Source: Spirosoma sordidisoli
GTDB taxonomy: Bacteria > Bacteroidota > Bacteroidia > Cytophagales > Spirosomataceae
DNA length: 64,000 bases
NCBI RefSeq assembly: GCF_004138325.1
Contig: NZ_SBLB01000010.1
Coordinates: 62,001-126,000, forward strand
Reading direction: 5' to 3'
The notes under the pieces were generated by a model. That model searched no databases and was not told the origin of the DNA. It saw nothing but the letters and a program-made list of their open reading frames with translations. The translations under genes were made by a program, and so were the position numbers. Positions 1-9,480 of this stretch are shown here, one piece after another; the first letter of the stretch is position 1; every line of letters starts with the position of its first letter.

Positions 1-2790
1 GTTGGCTGGTGCCGTATAATTACAGTCAGTAATGGGTGCAACCAGTACACTGATACCCATGTCGATGAGCTGGCCGTTCTGCGGTTTTTGTCGCCACGGA
101 TTAAATTTGACTTTGTTGGAAACCGCATTGCCTTTGCCAGTTGGGTTGAGCGTTGGGTGCAGCGGCCCCGACTCAACGCCCCAGTAACAGTTTCGGGCAT
201 CAACGGTATCGGCTACCACTCCGCTTCCGTTGTTGATACCAAAATCGGTGTTGCCATAAATACTGCAATTCGCGAAGGTAGGGCGTCCACTGTTGACGTA
301 AACGCCTGTTTTATTACCGAAGAATGTGGAGCCAGAAATAACAGCGTTCTCCACACTGCGTAACTCAAGCCCGCGGTTAGCAGCCTGAGAAATAGTGACA
401 TTAGCTAACGAAAAATTTGGGGTTGCAATGTCTAAAGCGGCCCTGCTGTTGGTTCCTAATTTGTCGATATTGACAAAGCTTAGCACTGAATTCGTGCTGG
501 TAGAGGTCAAGTCAAACCGCCCAGTGAAGGCACCCTCAGTGGCAAGGCGGGTAAACCGAATGGGGGCGTTTTCAGTGCCGATGGCGCGGAGCGATCCGTT
601 AACGACCAACTGGCCCTGTATACCAAAATCGACTACAGTACCCGCCCCGATCGTGAGCTGATAGGCCTGCGGTACCTGCGCCTGGCCTGTAAGCTGGTAG
701 AAAGAGTTTTGCCCAGGATATGGCCACGATGTATTAGCCGTTAAGCCGGCACTTTGCAGCAGGATGGGTATATTTGGGATATTTGCCAGTCCACTACAAC
801 TACCGGGGTAAGCCCGCAACGGGGTGGGGTTGTTCAAAAATGTAATGTTTTGGATGACTGGCGAAATCGTATTCCCACCGATGTCGACACCGATTTGCTC
901 ACTGTTACTAACGGTTAGGTACTTAAGGGTGCAATTAGCATTAACAACAACCGCTCTCCCGCCCCTCGATGCATCGCCTAAGCTGTCAATGTTGACGTGT
1001 TCCATCACGGAAGCCCCGCCCCCGTTGTTGAAGTAGATACTTCCGCCGTGGGTTGAGTTGCCGTTATAAACCCGGTTGGCCCGTCCCTGAAAGCGGATGG
1101 GTTCACCAACGGTTCCCCGGGCCAGCAATGTGCCATTGACATGAATGTGACAATCGAAATGCAGAAACTCGACCGTCACGCCATGGTCAATAATGAGTTT
1201 ATGATCTTTGTCAATATAGACGTCGCTCAGCAACTGGTAGCGTGAGTCACTGCTCAGTTTAGGCATCAGCGCATCGAGCTTACCGGCACTGCCATTGACA
1301 CTGACCACTGCCCGCACATTGGCAAAGTTTCTAGCCCCACCTACCCACGTCAGTACGTCATACTGCTCACTGTTGCGGATAACCACATTGCGAAGTGCAG
1401 GCGTTTGGGGGTAGTTGACACGAAGGGCGTTCCCTCCCCTCGATGCATCACCTAAACTGTCGATGGTAACGTTCTCTAAAGTGGAAGTCCCACCCCCAGT
1501 ATTGATATAGATACCTCCGCCGTGGGTCGAGTTGCCGTTATAAGCCCGGTTTGCCCGTCCCTGAAAGCGGATGGGTTCATTTGGAGTGCCTTGAGCTAAC
1601 AAAGCACCATTGATGTGGAGATGGCAATCAAAATGTAAAAACTCAACGGTCACGCCGGATTCAATAGTAAGCTTGTAGTCTTTATCAACATACACGTCGT
1701 TCAGCAATCGGTAGCGGGTGTTAGGCCCCAGTCTGGGCATCAGTGCATCGCTCTTACCGGCACTACCATTGACACTGACTACTGCCCGCACATCGGCAAA
1801 GTTTCTGGCTCCGCCCACCCACGTCAGTACGTCATACTGCTCACTATTTCGGACGACTACGTTACGAAGTGCAGGCGTCTGGGGATAGTTGATGCGTATG
1901 GTACTCCCCCCCCTCGATGCATCGCCCAAGCTGTCGAGCAGCACATGCTCGAGTACCGAAGCTCCCCCCCCGTTGTTGAAGTAGATACTTCCGCCGTGGG
2001 TTGAGTTGCCGTTATAAACCCGGTTGGCCCGCCCCTGAAAGCGGATGGGTTCGCCGACGGTTCCCCGGGCCAGCAATGTACCATTGACGTGAATGTGACA
2101 ATCGAAATGCAGAAACTCGACATTTACCCCTTGCCCAATGGTAAGTTTATAATCCCTGTCAATGTATACATCGCGTAACAGTCGATAGCGCGTTCCAGTC
2201 CCAAAATTGGGCATTAAGGCATCCAGCTTCCCGGCATCACCGTTGACGCTGACCACTGCCCGCACATTAGCGAAGTTTCTGGCTCCGCCCACCCACGTCA
2301 GTACGTCATACTGCTCACTGTTGCGAATGACTACGTTACGAAGCGTGGGGGTTTGAGCGTGACGAATCTGGATGGCATTTCCATCTCTGGAGGTATCGCC
2401 CAAGCTGTCGAGCGTAACGTAGTCCAATACTGACGGACCCCCGTTATTGAAAAAATAAATACCCCCTCCGTGGGTTGAGTTACCGTTATAAGCCCGATTG
2501 GCCCGCCCACGAAAACGTATCGAATCAGTAGCGGTTCCCTGGGCCAATAAAGCTCCCTGAATATAGAGATGGCAATCGAAATGTGAAAACACAACGGTCA
2601 CGCCGGATTCAATAATCAGGGTTTGACCAGCAGGTACGGTTACTGCACTCTCTAGAATATACGGGCTTTTCGCCTTGGTCCAAACACCAGACTGGGACCC
2701 ACGCACGGGGGTGGGCGTCTGGGCCAAACTGAGCGACCAACAAAAAGTAAAGCCCATAAACAGGGCTACCAACCGAAAAGATGCTGCCAT
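1..2790 (-). CDS. Secreted right-handed beta-helix repeat protein (partial, C-terminus outside window)
   Basis: An open minus-strand frame runs from ATG at 2790 to the window edge without a stop, about 930 residues. The N-terminus is a signal peptide (MAASFRLVALFMGF, cleavage after SLAQ). The rest is beta-helix-like repeats rich in N, G, V and short hydrophobic strands, for example 'LRNVVIRNSEQYDVLTW' and 'GNSTHGG'. A 158-residue unit (474 bp) is tandemly repeated about four times (see the repeat entry), then the sequence becomes more divergent. Such proteins are usually exported surface adhesins or polysaccharide-binding proteins. No catalytic motif is seen, and the C-terminal secretion domain, if any, lies outside. 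The small secreted protein at 2825-3541 is just upstream on the same strand. Exact function unknown. Confidence 0.85.
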   Translation of the reverse strand, partial: MAASFRLVALFMGFTFCWSLSLAQTPTPVRGSQSGVWTKAKSPYILESAVTVPAGQTLIIESGVTVVFSHFDCHLYIQGALLAQGTATDSIRFRGRANRAYNGNSTHGGGIYFFNNGGPSVLDYVTLDSLGDTSRDGNAIQIRHAQTPTLRNVVIRNSEQYDVLTWVGGARNFANVRAVVSVNGDAGKLDALMPNFGTGTRYRLLRDVYIDRDYKLTIGQGVNVEFLHFDCHIHVNGTLLARGTVGEPIRFQGRANRVYNGNSTHGGSIYFNNGGGASVLEHVLLDSLGDASRGGSTIRINYPQTPALRNVVVRNSEQYDVLTWVGGARNFADVRAVVSVNGSAGKSDALMPRLGPNTRYRLLNDVYVDKDYKLTIESGVTVEFLHFDCHLHINGALLAQGTPNEPIRFQGRANRAYNGNSTHGGGIYINTGGGTSTLENVTIDSLGDASRGGNALRVNYPQTPALRNVVIRNSEQYDVLTWVGGARNFANVRAVVSVNGSAGKLDALMPKLSSDSRYQLLSDVYIDKDHKLIIDHGVTVEFLHFDCHIHVNGTLLARGTVGEPIRFQGRANRVYNGNSTHGGSIYFNNGGGASVMEHVNIDSLGDASRGGRAVVVNANCTLKYLTVSNSEQIGVDIGGNTISPVIQNITFLNNPTPLRAYPGSCSGLANIPNIPILLQSAGLTANTSWPYPGQNSFYQLTGQAQVPQAYQLTIGAGTVVDFGIQGQLVVNGSLRAIGTENAPIRFTRLATEGAFTGRFDLTSTSTNSVLSFVNIDKLGTNSRAALDIATPNFSLANVTISQAANRGLELRSVENAVISGSTFFGNKTGVYVNSGRPTFANCSIYGNTDFGINNGSGVVADTVDARNCYWGVESGPLHPTLNPTGKGNAVSNKVKFNPWRQKPQNGQLIDMGISVLVAPITDCNYTAPAN
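900..2640 (-). repeat. Four tandem 474-bp coding repeats in the beta-helix protein
   Basis: The phrase ccgttataa(a/g)cccg recurs at 1061, 1535, 2009 and 2483, exactly 474 bp (158 codons) apart. Flanking sequence such as 'gcggatgggttc' and 'cacccacgtcagtacgtcat' recurs at the same spacing. Units are highly similar but not identical, and the outer edges decay, so the boundaries given are approximate. The preserved frame and period indicate expansion of a protein-structural unit. Confidence 0.9.
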
Positions 2791-2824
2791 GATGGTGTGA
2801 AAAGAACAGAAAGGTCCGGAACGC

Positions 2825-3541
2825 CTATTTTCGATCAGCCTGACACTGCTGCAACTGCTGCTTCATCAGCTCGTTCTGCTGATTCAGCAGCAGAACTTCT
2901 TCCTGCATTCGGATCAAGTGAAGTGTAATTTCTTCAACCTTTTCCAGTAGTTTCGCCTGCATTACACCCACATCTACACCGTCTTTGACAACTTCGGTAG
3001 CACTACTAATACCGGGTAAGTGATGATGTTGCTCGATGTAGCGTTTTATTTCGGGAAGACTAAGCAGCTTATAAGAAGGACTAAATACTTTATCAGACCA
3101 CTCGTCGGTATCCTTCACGGCTACGCGTAGCCGTTCAGTCAAAATGCCTTTTGTTACATATAAGCTATACCCATCGGGCTTACGCATATGTCCGGCACCG
3201 ATGACTACGCCACCCGGATTATTATTCTGTACATGTACACCTACTGACTGCCATAAAATCGCCGACTCGGCAGGCAGGCGACCGGTATTATTTAAGCTTC
3301 CCAAGATGACATTACCTTCTTCGTCTACGGTTAAAAACTTAGTTCGGTTAAGAACGGTTGGCGTAGAGTTATACGGTAGTCCGCCCAAGCGGAGTCCAGA
3401 TTGGTTTGTTCCACCTGTTACATGTAATCGGGTCTGAACTGTAAGTGGAGAGCCGTCAGCAACCCGTATCGATTGGGCGAATACGTTACAGGTAAATAAG
3501 TTTATGAAGAAGAGCAAGTATATGTGTGGTCTCATGATCAA
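2825..3541 (-). CDS. Secreted protein with C-terminal coiled coil (Bacteroidota surface or tail-fibre-like)
   Basis: 238 residues. A signal peptide (residues 1-22, ending NVFAQS) is followed by a glycine/asparagine-rich beta region. The C-terminus has the pattern 'FSPSYKLLSLPEIKRYI', 'HHHLPGISSATEV' and 'MQAKLLEKVEEITLHLI', then a leucine/glutamine-rich coiled coil. This C-terminal pattern is common in Bacteroidota secreted proteins of unknown function and resembles the intramolecular chaperone or trimerisation ends of tail-fibre-like proteins. It lies 34 bp upstream of the beta-helix gene on the same strand, so the two are probably co-expressed. Start may be M1 or M3. Function unknown. Confidence 0.8.
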   Translation of the reverse strand: MIMRPHIYLLFFINLFTCNVFAQSIRVADGSPLTVQTRLHVTGGTNQSGLRLGGLPYNSTPTVLNRTKFLTVDEEGNVILGSLNNTGRLPAESAILWQSVGVHVQNNNPGGVVIGAGHMRKPDGYSLYVTKGILTERLRVAVKDTDEWSDKVFSPSYKLLSLPEIKRYIEQHHHLPGISSATEVVKDGVDVGVMQAKLLEKVEEITLHLIRMQEEVLLLNQQNELMKQQLQQCQADRK

Positions 3542-3844
3542 TATGATTTTTTATAAAGTTAGCTTATACTTTAATCCTCATTTTTTTACGCTTAAATATT
3601 TATTAAGCGTATAGCTAAGTAGTTCATAGTCGCATCTTGAGCGCAAATTGGTACGTATTAATATCAAGAAATGGCTATAATAACCTCTGGTGATTTCATG
3701 TGCCGCTATGGGTTTGTAGTCAACCCAATTAGTGGTTAGTCGCCAGCCTGTCAATGTGATTAAGATATGGTGACCACACCAGCACACTTTTCAGCGAGTT
3801 GAAGCTGCGTGGAGACGAAATGAACGTGGCTTTTTTCAAACAGA
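3542..3844. other. Intergenic, no supported gene
   Basis: AT-rich 5' part, then low-complexity sequence. A 69-codon minus-strand frame (3578-3787) has no recognisable features and no convincing start context. No RNA gene or clear repeat is seen. Confidence 0.5.
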
Positions 3845-4171
3845 TTAGTGCAGCACATTTTGCTCCTCTTCAGATACCCTGTTAATTTCCCGGATACCGA
3901 TGGGCCCACTCCTGCGTACAGGTGTGGGGGCTATCCCCAGCCGGGCCGCCAAAGTGGCCGTAAATTTGTCGATAGAGGGCAGCCACCTGTTTTTTGAGTT
4001 AAGTCTAACAATCTCGCAAAAACGCTCCTTAATGAGTCGAAGGAACGGTATTTTATTTGCTACAAGAAATGGGCTTTCATAGAATCGCTTTTTTCCACAT
4101 CGTACTTGCACCCACAGGCTTTCTGCGGCCTGCTTGGCTGAGCACCGACGGTAACTCGTACTTTTGATCAC
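3845..4171 (-). CDS. Hypothetical protein, possibly a gene remnant
   Basis: A 108-codon frame. The protein is basic, with a C-terminal half ('FTATLAARLGIAPTPVRR') that could form helices, but no family is recognised. It lies in a stretch of short unrelated frames between the secreted proteins and the mobile island, so it may be the remains of a decayed gene. It could equally be a chance frame. Confidence 0.25.
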   Translation of the reverse strand: MIKSTSYRRCSAKQAAESLWVQVRCGKKRFYESPFLVANKIPFLRLIKERFCEIVRLNSKNRWLPSIDKFTATLAARLGIAPTPVRRSGPIGIREINRVSEEEQNVLH

Positions 4172-4577
4172 TGGCAGATCGTTCGCTTGACTAGTTCGGG
4201 CATGACGCGGCCGCTCAACCCTAGGTTGCCAGGTACTCGTCTGTTTTCCGGGTGCACCTACCTAAAATCCTGTATAGGACCCTTAGGTGGGAACTACTTG
4301 GTAAGTAGCTTATCAGGGGTTCGTTGATACGCAGTATTTTCGTGCTAGGCTACACGACTGTATATCAGCACGTTGTTGCCAATTATTGATTTCTACCCCT
4401 TGGTCAGCTATTCGCGAAATACAGTGCTCTTGATGACTGAAATTGCCAGTATGCTGATTACTCTATCTCGCGGTAGGCCACCTGGCTGTTAATCAGTAAG
4501 TGGTCACTACGGGGAAGGGACTGACCCCTAAATCGTTGTTATCCAGTAACTTAACTTCGCTTCCGGCTGAGCTAGGT
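4172..4577. other. Intergenic, nothing recognised
   Basis: About 400 bp without a credible coding frame, RNA gene or hairpin that I can identify. It is consistent with an eroded region. Confidence 0.4.
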
Positions 4578-4811
4578 CTAGTTTATTTCAGTCTGGTCCG
4601 TATCTGGTCCTCTAAACAGGATGATGCCCGGCTCTAGTTGGTGTTTGCGCCAGGCTACCAGCAATGAAGCAACGTCATCGTAGTGCGTCACAATCGCCCC
4701 AGAAGAATGGGTAGCCAACGAGTCTGCCGAAGCGGGTTGCTCCGTCAGTGAGTGAATCCGTAAAGGATAGTTTAGGAGGTCATCGGCCTGATTGGTTGAG
4801 AGCTCATCCAT
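4578..4811 (-). CDS. Small hypothetical protein
   Basis: 77 residues if it starts at the ATG at 4811 (MDELSTNQADD); a GTG 11 codons upstream at 4844 is the longer alternative. Acidic and hydrophilic, without signal peptide or membrane segment. No family recognised. It lies on the same strand as the hypothetical genes at 4922 and 5311, which may form a small group. Confidence 0.35.
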   Translation of the reverse strand: MDELSTNQADDLLNYPLRIHSLTEQPASADSLATHSSGAIVTHYDDVASLLVAWRKHQLEPGIILFRGPDTDQTEIN

Positions 4812-4921
4812 TGGCAAAGAGAGGAGTGTGCACTCAAAGATCACTTAATGTATTGAACGATAGGTAGCTATACGTTAGATTTTCTATGTAAACTATATCG
4901 GCCCGCCTGATGGGGGCTCGT

Positions 4922-5224
4922 TTAGATCCTCGTTAGTTGCCCGGTGGTGATTAAGCGGCCGTATGAGCGAGGCACGAATCTATGAACATGGAGCGAGAGA
5001 ATGTTATCCGTGTGGTAAAAAGCCAGTACCTGCTGGACGGGATATACCGTTTGCTCTAGTTTGATAAACTCACTGCCAAATGACCAGATGGCACTCTGCT
5101 GGTGTAGCGCCACAGAGCCGGCAGCGGGTGAGGAGTCGACGCGGTAGATCCGGATTAAATTGACCTGTTTCAGAGCGATAATCTCCTGTAGATTGGAAAT
5201 AAGTTGTTCAGCCGACGTTTTCAT
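4922..5224 (-). CDS. Small hypothetical protein
   Basis: About 100 residues from ATG 5224 (MKTSAEQLISNLQE); the frame is open further upstream to 5278, but this start gives a better N-terminus. It is a mixed alpha/beta-looking soluble protein with no signal peptide. No motif is recognised. It lies 86 bp after the PAS-like gene on the same strand. Confidence 0.45.
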   Translation of the reverse strand: MKTSAEQLISNLQEIIALKQVNLIRIYRVDSSPAAGSVALHQQSAIWSFGSEFIKLEQTVYPVQQVLAFYHTDNILSLHVHRFVPRSYGRLITTGQLTRI

Positions 5225-5310
5225 GATCAAGTTAACTACGTATAATCCGGTGGGCAGGGAGCATAAACCAGTAACCACCCCATTTCGAACTAACGGGTAA
5301 AGTTGAGTCG

Positions 5311-5850
5311 TCAGACGCTGAACAAAGTCTGGCAGTAGCTGTAAACAACCTTTTGGCAGGCGGTCATTTGCTGACTCAGAGAGGTAATCCTCCGGGCGGG
5401 TTGAGCTAACGCAATGCGCTGGGGGGTGGGTGGGGGAACTGGCTGGGACTGCGGTGCCAGCGTTCCCGGCTGATCAAGCTGGTCTAGGCGGTCCAGGGCT
5501 AATCCAATAGCCAGTATGCCATCCTGCCAGGGCTTGAGCAGCGAATAGTACTCTTTGCCGGTAGTGGGCGAGTGATATATTTCTTCCTGGGCCACGCCTG
5601 ACGAGAGAACGCGTTGGTAGGCTAGAAACAAACCCTGCCGGGCGTCCTGGCGGAATAACTCCCAAAAGGTGGCGCCCCGGTACCAGTCCTGCAAAGCAGG
5701 CAGATCGAGGGTAGCATAATGGTTGAAGGAGCACACCTCAAAATTAACTAACTCGCCCTGCTGGTTGCGAATAGCCCGGGAATGCATAATGCCAAAGGGA
5801 ATGACAAAGTGTTGGTCCTCCCAGACGAAAGCAGACGGTGATGCTGTCAT
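5311..5850 (-). CDS. PAS-like sensory protein, possibly truncated
   Basis: 179 residues. Residues about 15-120 have the character of a PAS sensor domain as found at the N-terminus of Bacteroidota histidine kinases: an aromatic-rich start, 'LQDWYRGATFWELF', 'EIYHSPTTGKEYYSLLKPW' and 'DGILAIGLALD'. After a proline/glutamine linker the protein ends with no kinase or DNA-binding domain. It may be a stand-alone PAS protein or the surviving front end of a decayed sensor kinase. Moderate confidence in the fold, low in the role. Confidence 0.5.
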   Translation of the reverse strand: MTASPSAFVWEDQHFVIPFGIMHSRAIRNQQGELVNFEVCSFNHYATLDLPALQDWYRGATFWELFRQDARQGLFLAYQRVLSSGVAQEEIYHSPTTGKEYYSLLKPWQDGILAIGLALDRLDQLDQPGTLAPQSQPVPPPTPQRIALAQPARRITSLSQQMTACQKVVYSYCQTLFSV

Positions 5851-6910
5851 CGGTAAGTGGTATATGAGATGTAAAGTTACCTTTATTACACATAGGAATC
5901 CATTAGTTACTTATGATAATTTATATTTAATCTTATGTACAGAATATAGTGATATAAATAAACAAAATGCCTGTTATGAAAAAGTTTGTCAGTAATAATT
6001 TCAGTTACCGAGAGCACTCTATTTCGCGAATAACTGATCAAGGGGCAGAAAATAATCATTGGTAACAACAGGCTGGTATACAGCCATGTATCCTGTTCTT
6101 TTTGAAAGGAAACGCCTGATCTGTTTACTACGAAACTATATGGTCAATATCCCCGAAATCCCCAGCGGTGAGGTACCATCTCACCACTTCTTTCTTTATC
6201 GCAACGCTGGCAAATACTATCGCTAAAGTAGCTTCGGGGGGAATAGCTATGGTTGTGTACGTACTTTCCAACCTCTCCGTGAATCGGCAGGTTACCCACG
6301 TTCACCGGATCGAGTTGATTTATCTATACAACAAGCAACAAACAAAACGTTTATGAAGCTCACTGATTACCGCATGCCCTCACGGGTGGTCAATATAGCT
6401 GAAACTCCCGGTTAGACCTAAGCGAATTTACCTACTTCCTTGATAATGAGGTTCATCCGAATAGTGAACCGTTCACCCATTGAGAATTGGGCGGTCGTGG
6501 GATTCCGCCGAATACGAATATAGAACAGCGGGGATAGTCAATATGGCTTCTGACCTATTGTGTTGCCTAACCAATAGCGAGATGATACTCTAGGCTATAT
6601 GGACATTCATCGTGACTGGGGGCATGATTGGGGGCAGCCAGCCGAATAATCCGTTTTACTACTAATGAATTCAGGCACTTAGGACGAAAATGGCGATGCG
6701 ACATCCGGCACCACTCTTTTTTTTACTGACTTTATTGTTTTTTAGCGAAGCGAGAATTTTTCAATTCTGGCAACGGCTTAAGGCTATCCTTCCTTTATCG
6801 ATCAATTCTCCAGATAGACCCACAGTAACCCAAAGTGGGGGCATGAATGGGGGCATCAAATTGACCCTGGGCACTGCCCATCTGGGTAGCATGAATCAAG
6901 GGGGGTACTA
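5851..6910. other. Long non-coding stretch at the left edge of the island
   Basis: Short frames (6168-6356, 6690-6911) have no gene-like composition. The right part carries the duplicated G-rich sequence annotated separately (6617 and 6836). This is the expected position of the left attachment region of the island. I could not find a copy of the tRNA-Phe 3' end here. Confidence 0.45.
6617..6855. repeat. Paired G-rich direct repeats upstream of the integrase gene
   Basis: tgggggcatgattgggggca (6617-6636) recurs with one mismatch at 6836-6855. Each copy itself holds two 'tgggggca' half-sites 12 bp apart. A related 'aagggggatgattgg' sits near 8236, between the integrase and the excisionase-like gene. 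Repeats of this type next to a P4-type integrase gene are plausible arm-type integrase binding sites. Confidence 0.55.
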
Positions 6911-8140
6911 ATGGGCTTGTCTAACATGACCTGTCAGACCGCTAAACCTAAAACCAAGCCTTATAAGCTGGCCGACGGTGAAGGGCTGTATCTTGAAGTC
7001 ACTCCGAAGGGAACCAAGTTCTGGCGGCTCAAGTATCGACTTCGCGGCAAAGAAAAGCGCATTTCACTGGGTGCTTATCCCTCCGTTTCAGTAGCGGATG
7101 CCCGAAAGGCCAAAGATGAAATTAAGCGCGATATAAAGACTGGTATTGACCCTATTCTAAAACGGTTGCAGGCAACTCAGACCCAGGCCTTGATCCAACA
7201 ACTCGATTTTAAATCGATGGCCATGGAGTGGTATCAAAAACAGACGCCCTTATGGAAGCCAAAACACGCTGATATCATCAAACACCGCTTTGAAAAGTAT
7301 GTGTTTCCGTTTTTGGGAAACTTTCCGCTTGCAGAGATACAACCGATGATGATGTTGAACTGCGTACAAAAGATTGAAAAAACCGCGCCTGATCTGTCCC
7401 GCCGGATGAAGGCGCTTTGTAGCCATGTCTTTAAATACGCTATGGCGACCGGTCGGGCTGAACGTGATCCGACATATGGCTTAGAGGCCGCCATGAAGAA
7501 GTTCAGGAGAGGACATTACGCATCGATCTCTGTGGATGAATTGCCTGAGTTTCTACAATGCTTGATGAATTATGAGAATCGTGTCAATCGCCAAACTTTT
7601 CTTGCTCTCAAATTACTGCTTCTAACGTTTGTGCGTACTTGTGAGCTTGTCGAAGCAAAATGGGAAGAAGTCGATTTTGAAAGAGCAATGTGGGTAATTC
7701 CAGCCGAACGAATGAAAATGAATCTGCCTCACCTCGTTCCGTTGTCTCAACAGACGCTAGCCATCTTTCGTGAGCTCAAAGGGATGAATGGACACCGCGC
7801 GTTTATCTTTCCTGGTTACTACAGCTGGAGAAAGCCCATGAGCAAAAACACAATGCTCGTCGCTATCAAGCGAATGGGTTATAACCGCAAAATGACTGGA
7901 CACGGTTTCCGGACCTTAGCTCTTGGAATCCTAAAAGAAAAGCTAGGCTACACGCATGATATAGCTGATCGCCAACTTGCCCACGTGCCGAAAAGCAGTG
8001 TAGATCGTGCTTATGACCGTGCGCAGTTTTTGCCTCAACGTATCGAAATGATGCAACGCTACGCTGACTTCCTTGATACAGTCTACTTAACAGAGTTGAA
8101 AAAGTGCCAAAATCCAAAAGCAGAATTATTTCCTGTATAG
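6911..8140 (+). CDS. P4-type tyrosine integrase
   Basis: 409 residues, the normal size for the P4/prophage integrase family. The N-terminal DUF4102-like arm-binding domain is clear ('YKLADGEGLYLEVTPKG', 'GAYPSVSVADARKAKDE'). The C-terminal catalytic domain has the Arg in 'FVRTCELVEAKW', the HxxR box in 'GHGFRTLAL', the later His in 'LAHVPK' and the nucleophilic Tyr in 'VDRAYDRAQFLPQR'. These enzymes integrate islands site-specifically, usually into tRNA genes, which fits the tRNA-Phe at the far end. The upstream DNA carries likely arm sites. Confidence 0.95.
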   Translation: MGLSNMTCQTAKPKTKPYKLADGEGLYLEVTPKGTKFWRLKYRLRGKEKRISLGAYPSVSVADARKAKDEIKRDIKTGIDPILKRLQATQTQALIQQLDFKSMAMEWYQKQTPLWKPKHADIIKHRFEKYVFPFLGNFPLAEIQPMMMLNCVQKIEKTAPDLSRRMKALCSHVFKYAMATGRAERDPTYGLEAAMKKFRRGHYASISVDELPEFLQCLMNYENRVNRQTFLALKLLLLTFVRTCELVEAKWEEVDFERAMWVIPAERMKMNLPHLVPLSQQTLAIFRELKGMNGHRAFIFPGYYSWRKPMSKNTMLVAIKRMGYNRKMTGHGFRTLALGILKEKLGYTHDIADRQLAHVPKSSVDRAYDRAQFLPQRIEMMQRYADFLDTVYLTELKKCQNPKAELFPV

Positions 8141-8171
8141 CTTGATCCGCGTTTTCTTGTTATCTGATATT

Positions 8172-8191
8172 AATAGGACAGTGATCCTATT
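8172..8191 (+). terminator. Possible terminator hairpin after integrase
   Basis: Inverted repeat aatagga-N6-tcctatt, 31 bp after the integrase stop. The stem is only 7 bp with a short, interrupted T run, so it is weak. Confidence 0.35.
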
Positions 8192-8282
8192 GTGTATGCG
8201 TATTTCTTGGTGTACCATGAATATATTCCTAGATCAAGGGGGATGATTGGATGAAAGCCTGATTCTTGCAAAGGGGGAGATG

Positions 8283-8513
8283 ATGTCAGACAAAAACGAA
8301 CCTCTACTCGACCGTAAAACGGCGGCTAGGTACCTTAACCTATCGCCAGGTACCTTAGCCGTTTGGGACTGTACCAAACGCTATGATCTTAGTCCCATCA
8401 AAATCGGCCGCGCTGTCCGCTACCGTAAGGCAGATCTCGATAAATTCATTGAACAGCGGCTTTGGTCGTCGCACAAGACAAACGCGGACCCGCCCGATAG
8501 TGCACGCCGTTAA
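8283..8513 (+). CDS. AlpA/excisionase-like helix-turn-helix protein
   Basis: 76 residues from the second of two overlapping ATGs; an 'aagggggag' leader just upstream favours 8280/8283 over the upstream codon at 8247. The sequence 'LLDRKTAARYLNLSPGTLAVW' followed by 'IKIGRAVRYRKADLDKFIEQR' is the standard MerR-like HTH_17 fold of AlpA regulators and excisionases. In this position it probably controls integrase expression or directs excision of the island. Confidence 0.85.
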   Translation: MSDKNEPLLDRKTAARYLNLSPGTLAVWDCTKRYDLSPIKIGRAVRYRKADLDKFIEQRLWSSHKTNADPPDSARR

Positions 8514-8556
8514 CACGTAAGCCGTTTCTTCACCTTCTGCATCTTTGGAGGTCGCC

Positions 8557-9468
8557 ATGAACATTGATCAGGCGAAGACGATTCCTATTGCCGACATTCT
8601 AGGACAGCTCAATATCCAGCCGCGCAAAACAAGCCCCGACAAGCTCCTCTATCTCTCACCCATTCGTAAGGAAAAGACACCGAGCTTTTGGGTCTATCTC
8701 AAGCCGAATCGATGGCATGACTATGGTATCGGGCAGGGCGGTGATCCGGTCGATCTTATATGCGCCTACCTTAGGTATATTAGAGAAGATCACACCGTTG
8801 TAGACGCCTTGCGGTGGATAACCAACATGCACAATACGCCTTACGCGTTTGCGCCCGTTTATATTGATGCACCTGCCGAAGAGGACGACCATTGTCTTTC
8901 CCTCAAAAAAGTAGGCCCTATTGAGCACGTCGGACTTGTTCACTACGTGCATAAGCGTGGTATTCCAACGCCTGTGGCCAATATGCACCTCAAACAAGTT
9001 CATGTGCGCAACAAACGTACGGGCAAAAGCTTTTTTGCTCTCGGTTTCGACAATGAAGAGGGCGGTTACGAACTGCGCAACCCGTTCTTTAAAGGCTCAC
9101 TGGGAAGAAAATCTGTATCGTTCATTCGTGGCACCGACCCGCAAGCCAATGGCATCCACATCTTTGAAGGGGCAATTGACTATCTCTCAGCTGTCGCTCA
9201 GCTAAAAGGCGAACGCTTCAAGGGCGACACGATAGTTCTCAACTCATTGTCCTGCCTCAAACAGCTTCTGCCGTATGTGCACAATTACGGCTACCGGACG
9301 GCGTACACCTGGCTTGACAATGATACAGCCGGTAAAACTGCCACGCGCACATTGGGCGAATTCTTCAAGACGCAAGTGGATCTTACCCACAAGTGCATGA
9401 ACCGGCTTTACGCTCCGCATAAAGATGTTAACGCCTGGCACATGCATCAATTAGGTCTCACCCTGTAA
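8557..9468 (+). CDS. Toprim-domain DNA primase of mobile-element type
   Basis: 303 residues from ATG 8557, preceded by a good ggagg ribosome-binding site. The N-terminus has the mobile-element primase pattern 'YLSPIRKEKTPSFWVYLKPN' and 'WHDYGIGQGGDPVDLI', a CHC2-like fold in which the zinc cysteines are not evident. The C-terminal half is a Toprim region: 'IHIFEGAIDYLSAV' with the metal-binding Glu, and 'YTWLDNDTAGKTA' with the acidic DxD-like site. Such proteins prime replication of the transferred strand of Bacteroidota mobile elements. Confidence 0.85.
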   Translation: MNIDQAKTIPIADILGQLNIQPRKTSPDKLLYLSPIRKEKTPSFWVYLKPNRWHDYGIGQGGDPVDLICAYLRYIREDHTVVDALRWITNMHNTPYAFAPVYIDAPAEEDDHCLSLKKVGPIEHVGLVHYVHKRGIPTPVANMHLKQVHVRNKRTGKSFFALGFDNEEGGYELRNPFFKGSLGRKSVSFIRGTDPQANGIHIFEGAIDYLSAVAQLKGERFKGDTIVLNSLSCLKQLLPYVHNYGYRTAYTWLDNDTAGKTATRTLGEFFKTQVDLTHKCMNRLYAPHKDVNAWHMHQLGLTL

Positions 9469-9480
9469 GGAGCGCTTCCT

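Noticed and set aside
1857..2594. Two minus-strand short frames inside the beta-helix gene
   Set aside because: They are shadows in another frame of the long open beta-helix frame, and owe their similarity to each other to the 474-bp repeat.
5851..6910. Search for a copy of the tRNA-Phe 3' end as attL
   Set aside because: No convincing match was found by eye, so no attachment site is annotated.
6690..6911. 73-codon frame ending on the integrase ATG (TAATG)
   Set aside because: Composition is not protein-like and it runs across the repeated integrase-site DNA; the overlap with ATG is probably chance.
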